From contig ML770317.1 of the NCBI GenBank assembly GCA_009733575.1, positions 1-11,005 on the forward strand: a stretch of DNA of 11,005 nt. Direction: 5' to 3'. Below, in pieces: positions 7,455 to 11,005 of this stretch (its first letter is position 1; every line of letters starts with the position of its first letter). The notes below the pieces were generated by a model that ran no database searches, was not told the DNA's origin, and worked only from the letters and a program-made list of their open reading frames with translations. Both the position numbers and the translations under genes were made by a program. Origin of the DNA: Gymnopus androsaceus JB14 (lineage: Eukaryota; Basidiomycota; Agaricomycetes; Agaricales; Omphalotaceae).

Positions 7455-7971
7455 ATGCAATCTCAGCTCAGGTGCCAACTATCACAAAGCTGTTGAAGAA
7501 AGACACGTGGGTTTTGCAGCAAATAGCAGTGAACTTTTTCTCTGAACTGTTAAAGCAGGGTGAGATGCCTAGCAGTCTTTTTTTTTGGGACATTCATGAA
7601 ACCTGCTCTTCAGAGGTTTTCCTGGATTCAATCTTAGCTCAAATGGCCAAAATTGCACTGCTTTTGCAGGATACGCATCCAGATGTGCAGATAGGAGCAG
7701 TGAAATTGTTCTCTGAAATGTCAAAGCAGGGTGAGCAGCCTGGCAGTCTTTTTTTCTAGAGTATTCATGAAGCCTGCTCTTCAGAGTTTTTCCAGGATGC
7801 AATTTCAGCTCAAGTGCCAACCATCAGAAAGCTTTTGAGGGATGTTAATTCAGATGTCCAGGAGGTAGCAGCAACCATTCTCTCTGAGCTTTCAAAGCAG
7901 GGTGAGCAGCCTAGCAGTCTTTTTCTTTTTTTTGCAACATTCATGAAATCTGCCCCTCAGAGGTTTTCTGA

Positions 7972-8250
7972 GTCCTGACTTTACATAAGGAAACTCGGTT
8001 TCCGAGGGGAGTATACATAAGTAGTAGAAGTAAGAGTGAAGTAAGTTTGTAAAAGTTGCGAGTTCAGTCATGTGTTTGTAAAAGTGGTTATTGTGACCTT
8101 CCATGTTGTCTGTGACTAATGTTACATCACCCCGAACCCGCCTTCCTCGACGCATCCATTGTTCATGTTTTTCTGATGCATAATTCCCTTTTTTGTACCT
8201 CAATGTCCCTTGTAGCTTGAGTGTGGCTTGCAGCCTGTTTCAATAGCATA
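7972..8250. other. No gene seen downstream of the HEAT array
   Basis: Similarity to the HEAT unit stops abruptly after AGGTTTTC at 7961-7968, and the sequence that follows is unrelated AT-rich DNA. A minus-strand frame across 7892-8203 is a shadow of exon E8 and intron I8 and has no motif. I see no clear polyadenylation or terminator signal. Confidence 0.45.
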
Positions 8251-8309
8251 GCATAAAATATAGTCTTGTTTTTTACTACTACTACTTGCTTCACCCTCCT
8301 TGCCCTTGC
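8251..8309 (+). promoter_or_regulatory. Possible TATA-like / CT-rich leader of the 8310 fragment
   Basis: ATAAAATATAG at 8253-8263 lies about 50 bases before an ATG and is followed by a pyrimidine-rich stretch (ACTACTACTACTTGCTTCAC then CCTCCTTGCCCTTGC). This arrangement is common at fungal transcription starts. It is judged by eye, with no conserved partner to compare. Confidence 0.25.
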
Positions 8310-8586
8310 ATGGTGAGTATGGAGGCCTCCTCTTCAACATCTGACGCATCTCAAGAGCTCAAAAAGCTGCTTGAAATCATTGGGCCTGAAGTTCTCAAGG
8401 AACATTGACAAACAGTGCGTGTTATTTTGTCAATTTTCTATCATCTACAAGTAATAATGCAATTCACAGGTTTTTCCGCCTGGAATCTTCCAGATGTACC
8501 CCGAATTTTGTCTGTTAGACAAGCCTTTGGACTTGGTGAAGCTTGACAATATCAAACTGTGGCATTTTCAGCATCTTCTTACTTGA
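8310..8586 (+). pseudogene. Possible two-exon gene remnant, unknown product
   Basis: An ATG at 8310 opens a protein-like segment (SMEASSSTSDASQELKKLL, then EIIGPEVLKEH) ending at TGA 8406-8408. Two codons later lies a good small intron, 8415-8469: GTGCGT donor, TTCACAG acceptor, 55 nt, the same size class as the HEAT introns. The frame then continues for 38 codons with strongly protein-like content (FPPGIFQMYPEFCLLDKPLD, then LVKLDNIKLWHFQ) to TGA at 8584-8586. Everything fits one reading frame except the single TGA. Either the gene is broken there or exon 1 ends differently. The CT-rich leader upstream supports the start. I do not recognise the family; the Ser/Thr-rich opening would be a disordered tail. 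Confidence 0.4.
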
Positions 8587-8639
8587 CAGTCCACCCAATT
8601 GGCTTCCTCTACACAATCTCCAGCTCCTCTTCTGGGCCT

Positions 8640-8730
8640 ATAACTTTTAGCGTAACCCCAGCGTAACGATTACTTTGGGTCACAGCAGGTGACGCTTGGG
8701 TGATGCCAAATATTTAGCATCACCCTAGCA
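8640..8730 (-). repeat. Inverted relatives of the 32-bp minisatellite, with a 28-bp palindrome
   Basis: TTTTAGCGTAACCCC at 8646-8660 is the reverse complement of the GGGGTTACGCTAAAA type seen in the arrays at 9238 and 9990. The palindrome 8698-8725 has arms GGGTGATGC and GCATCACCC around CAAATATTTA, i.e. two minisatellite units head to head. It may mark the left side of a larger element ending near 10215. Confidence 0.5.
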
Positions 8731-9237
8731 TACCATGGCAGTATTAACTATACTTACTACTTCTCATTCAAAATAGTTACAACAGTTGTAGAACTTGCAT
8801 GCCACGCTCATCTATGTGCTCATCGCGAGAGGGAATTCGGGAATTTGTATATTGCAATACTAAGTACTTATTAATATTACTACTGATTAGGTACAAATTC
8901 CACAAGAGTGTACATACGCAATACAGGTAAAATTTAGTCTATGAAGCAGGACAATATTGGAAATTTCGTGAAGAACAACTTGTGAATAAGTTGATGCATG
9001 CAAACAACAGGACTCTAAAAATCCTCATATAATTGTTAAGTAGCTCGGTACACCTTGCTGTGTTGATAAACCGAAAATCAGTTATGTAGTACAATATACT
9101 TAATCTGAGACAGAGTGAGATCCTTCATATATGCGTAACTAAGCTTCTTAGCCCTGCAAGCTCCTAAGGTCAATGTGCAGCTGCATGTATGCATGCGGAT
9201 CGGATAGGTATGTGTGGGTGCACTTCAGGGAAGACAA
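8731..9237. other. No gene seen
   Basis: AT-rich sequence with no notable open frame, RNA gene or internal repeat. If the flanking minisatellite blocks belong to one element, this would be its noncoding interior. Confidence 0.45.
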
Positions 9238-9333
9238 GGTGATGCTATGTTTAATGAAAGCTGCACTGGGGTGATGTTAAATTTAATAAAAGCTAACACT
9301 TGGGTGATGCTAAATTTAATGAATTAACACTTG
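9238..9333 (+). repeat. 32-bp minisatellite, left block
   Basis: GTGATG starts at 9239, 9271 and 9304 (spacing 32 and 33). The consensus unit is GGTGATGCTAAATTTAATAA followed by AAGCTAACACTTG. The block is cut at 9333 by the MITE and continues at 9990 in phase. This is how the 2-bp TG duplication of the MITE was recognised. Confidence 0.8.
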
Positions 9334-9407
9334 CATCAGAAAAAACTGTTTTGGGCCCAGGAGGATCCAAGGTCACCTAGTCCTCTTAGGCAACCTGAGT
9401 AAAGTAT

Positions 9408-9712
9408 GGGACAGGGGTAGGGGTCAACCCGGGGTTTTTGACTCAAGGGTACGGAGGGTAAGGGTAGGGGTTGAAGCCTTCAAAACCCTCCCTTTTTAAA
9501 TTGATGATATATGCATCTCATGATGTCCTATGATCTTCAACTCATCCATAAGGATGCTTTAAAGTGCTATTATATCTATTTTACCCAAAGCCTCATGAGT
9601 AGTACATCATTCTGTCCAAAACCCTTAGTAAAAACTGGAGGTTTGAAGGGTAAGGGTATGGAGGGCAAGGGTGAGGTTAGGGCCATTCCAACCCAGGGGT
9701 TAACCCCTGTCC
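9408..9712. repeat. G-rich internal segment bounded by an inverted 10-mer
   Basis: GGACAGGGGT at 9409-9418 is inverted as ACCCCTGTCC at 9703-9712. The interior holds runs of GGGTAAGGGTAGGGG and GGTGAGGTTAGGG type, i.e. degenerate telomere-like repeats that could form G-quadruplexes. It may be a nested small element, but no target duplication is visible. Confidence 0.4.
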
Positions 9713-9737
9713 ATCCTTAAACCTGAGGCAACCTAGT

Positions 9738-9911
9738 TGGCCCAGGAAAAAGGGTAAAACTTTGGACACCTTAGGTACCCTAGTCATCTTAGGTGTCCTG
9801 GGATATCCTGAGACATCCTATGACATCCCAGGATGTCTCAGGATGTCCCAGGTCATTTAGGATGACTAGGATACCTGAGGTGTCCAAAGTTTTACCCTTT
9901 TTCCTGGGCCA
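9738..9911. repeat. 174-bp near-perfect palindrome (hairpin)
   Basis: The outer arms 9738-9788 and 9861-9911 (51 bp, starting TGGCCCAGGAAAAAGGGTAA) are inverted copies with two mismatches. Symmetry continues inward through CCTGGGA(T/C)ATCCTGAGAC to a centre of roughly 10 bases near 9824. RNA from either strand would form a stem of about 80 bp. The open frame at 9793-10074 is a by-product of this palindrome and is not called as a gene. Confidence 0.85.
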
Positions 9912-9989
9912 TCCAGGTTGCCTCAGGTTGCCTAAAAGGCCTAGGAGACCTTGGATCCTCCTGGGCTCAAAACAGTTTTTGCTGATGTG

Positions 9990-10215
9990 GGTGACGCTAA
10001 ATGTATTAAAAGTAGTGTCTGGGTTACACTGGATTTTACAAAAGTTACGCTTGGGTGATGGTATATGTATTTAAAATAATGGTTGGATGCTAAATGTAAA
10101 AAAAGTACATGCCAGTCTTGTCAGATATAATAAAAGTGACACCGGGGTGATGCTAAATGTGATATATTTACCAAAAAATTACTCCCAGGTGACGCTAAAT
10201 TTTCTAAATTTACGG
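9990..10215 (+). repeat. 32-bp minisatellite, right block (degenerate)
   Basis: About six diverged units, recognisable by GGTGA(T/C)G(C/G)TA(A/T)AT and an intervening AAAAGT..CACxxGG stretch, continue the left block after the MITE. Units become more degenerate and irregular toward 10215. Open frames at 9793-10275 run through these repeats and are not credible genes. Confidence 0.7.
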
Positions 10216-10620
10216 AAGAAATTCATGAGACTATTGCAAGTAGAACATAGAGGGCAACAGAAGAGTTACCATTGAATCTAATGATCCATATTCAAAAAAT
10301 CTACACTCTGTAGTGCACAAAATTCTTTTTTTTAATTGTCATCAGTATTCTAATTTACTATATGCATCATTAAGTTTAAGTAATGCAGGATCTTCAACAA
10401 ATATTCACCTCAGGCTCATCCGCAAATGGCAGGGTACCAGCACTACATGACTCTATGCAAGTTACACTGCTTGTGAAGACTAGCTACGGCAGTCTACAGT
10501 AGCTCACATAGCACTCGTAGCACAAACTGCTTTCCAGATGCTTGATTTACTTGTTTTGGTGGTGACCTCAGGTAGATGGTTATATTACATCGCACAAGCC
10601 AATTGCAAGGATAAGCTAGT
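10216..10620. other. No gene seen
   Basis: AT-rich intergenic DNA. The only structure noted is a short inverted repeat AGCTAC..GTAGCT with an 11-base loop near 10480-10505, too short to interpret. Confidence 0.5.
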
Positions 10621-10622
10621 TA

Positions 10623-10897
10623 CATCAGCAAAACCTGTATGATGTGGGCAGTGCTTGAGCAAACTGTCCAGAGTTCCCAGCACTTCAGCATCCCAGCACT
10701 CAGATGGTCCGGCCGATGCAGGAGGGGGCTCCCAGAAGCTCCCAGAGGCTGCAAAATTACCTTATTTGGAAATAATGAATGATTTTATATTTCTGACAGC
10801 ACTGGCAAGCGCTGGCCAGTGCTGGGAGCTCTGGAAGCGCTGGGAATTTTAAGTAACGCTGTGGGGATTAAAATGCAAAATACAGGTTTTGCTGATG
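10623..10897. mobile_element. CATCAG-family MITE copy 3 (275 bp)
   Basis: Perfect 18-bp inverted termini, 10623-10640 and 10880-10897, read CATCAGCAAAACCTGTAT. TA is duplicated at 10621-10622 and 10898-10899. Subterminal motifs are also inverted: CCCAGCACT twice in the left half, and AGTGCTGGG and CGCTGGG in the right half. No transposase frame; a 65-codon frame at 10655-10852 spans these repeats and is not called. It shares the first 11 terminal bases with copy 2 but has a different interior. Confidence 0.9.
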
Positions 10898-10899
10898 TA

Positions 10900-11005
10900 G
10901 TACTATCACTTTAATCAATCTTGTGTATCTTTAACTTGAAGTATTGGGCTGAGTGACTAGCAATCACTTGCCAATCATTATGAGCACCAACAGAGGCCAG
11001 CTTTC
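10900..11005. other. Right edge, no feature
   Basis: About 100 bases of sequence to the end of the window with no recognisable element or open frame. Confidence 0.5.

Larger units (their letters stand above)
6788..7960 (+). repeat. Three-exon HEAT cassette, copy 2 (E6-I6-E7-I7-E8-I8), with transposon
   Basis: This is the duplicate of 6272-6787. E6 (TITKLLKKDTW) pairs with E3, E7 (FLDSILAQMAK) with E4 and E8 (TIRKLLRDVNSDV) with E5. It is enlarged by the 647-bp element in E6. E7 keeps the A that E4 has lost, so the E4 deletion came after the duplication or arose only in copy 1. The transposon is absent from E3, so it inserted after the duplication. Confidence 0.8.
5373..7971 (+). pseudogene. 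Tandem-exon HEAT/ARM-repeat protein gene, interrupted
   Basis: Nine HEAT-repeat exons are visible: E0 5373-5489, E1 5548-5627+6006-6042, E2 6101-6217, E3 6272-6388, E4 6447-6562, E5 6617-6733, E6 6788-6807+7463-7559, E7 7614-7730 and E8 7785-7901. A last short piece (7961-7971) reads into TGA. All but E4 (116) are 117 nt once insertions are removed. Each begins and ends in phase 1, so each encodes one 39-residue repeat. Helix A is of the type EVFQDAISAQVPTITKLL; helix B has the HEAT signature D(S/T).(D)V(R/Q)..AV..(F/L)SELSKQ, with the usual Asp and Arg positions. HEAT arrays form superhelical scaffolds for protein binding. Very similar repeats occur in Agaricomycete ARM-repeat proteins, some attached to NLR-like receptors; no NACHT or other partner domain is visible here. 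The 5' end and start codon are not identified. Two transposons in exons plus the E4 deletion make this copy probably non-functional. Confidence 0.85.
9334..9987. mobile_element. CATCAG-family MITE copy 2 (654 bp), inserted in the minisatellite
   Basis: Inverted termini of 41 bp, 9334-9374 and 9947-9987, match at 39 positions. They start CATCAGAAAAAACTGTTTTG on the left and CATCAGCAAAAACTGTTTTG on the reversed right. TG flanks it on both sides (9332-9333 and 9988-9989), and joining the flanks with one TG restores the unit CACTTGGGTGA. The interior has no transposase frame. It carries CCTAGG/AACCTGAG motifs shared with copy 1, G-rich telomere-like tracts, and a 174-bp palindrome near its right end. 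Confidence 0.9.

Noticed and set aside
5373..7960. CRISPR-like regular spacing
   Set aside because: The repeats are 171 nt, encode HEAT units and include introns. There are no short palindromic repeats with unique spacers.
9793..10275. Open frames of 93 and 62 codons
   Set aside because: They run through the palindrome and the degenerate minisatellite, so they are repeat translations.

Overview
The window looks like an accessory, transposon-rich stretch of a fungal nuclear genome, most likely a mushroom-forming basidiomycete (Agaricomycetes). The evidence is tiny GT-AG introns of 54-59 bases, a HEAT/ARM-repeat gene of the kind expanded in these fungi, moderate AT-richness, and many small non-autonomous DNA transposons. 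The species is not identifiable from the sequence alone. No tRNA, rRNA, CRISPR array or bacterial-style operon is visible, and I see no intact full-length gene.

Layout. Positions 11-420 hold a decayed minus-strand coding fragment. A 117-bp foldback element lies at 793-909. Positions 1395-2272 are a mosaic of repeats: palindromes, a 110-bp duplication, a 43-bp x4 array and a 33-bp x4 array that also has one inverted copy. Positions 2282-3149 hold a coding fragment split by a 520-bp hAT-like MITE with a perfect 8-bp target duplication. Positions 3150-5340 have no gene I can support.

Positions 5373-7971 are the centrepiece: nine tandem HEAT-repeat exons, eight of them exactly 117 nt (39 codons, phase 1 at both ends), separated by nearly identical 54-59-nt introns. 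A three-exon cassette (E3-E4-E5) has been duplicated as a block (E6-E7-E8). Two transposons have landed inside exons: a 376-bp element in E1 and a 647-bp element in E6. Removing each element plus one copy of its target duplication gives exactly 117 nt again. Exon E4 has lost one base. The locus as it stands is therefore a broken copy of a modular repeat protein gene.

Positions 8310-8586 hold a possible two-exon coding fragment behind a TATA-like/CT-rich leader. Positions 8640-10215 are a 32-bp minisatellite region invaded by a 654-bp element carrying a 174-bp palindrome. Positions 10623-10897 hold a third, 275-bp relative of the elements at 5628 and 9334. These three share the terminus CATCAG(C/A/G)AAAA and each is flanked by a different 2-bp direct duplication (AA, TG, TA). 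I propose them as one family of miniature inverted-repeat transposons; I do not recognise it.

The strongest results are internally checkable: the constant exon length, the exact repair of exon length on removing each insertion, and the paired inverted termini with direct target duplications.
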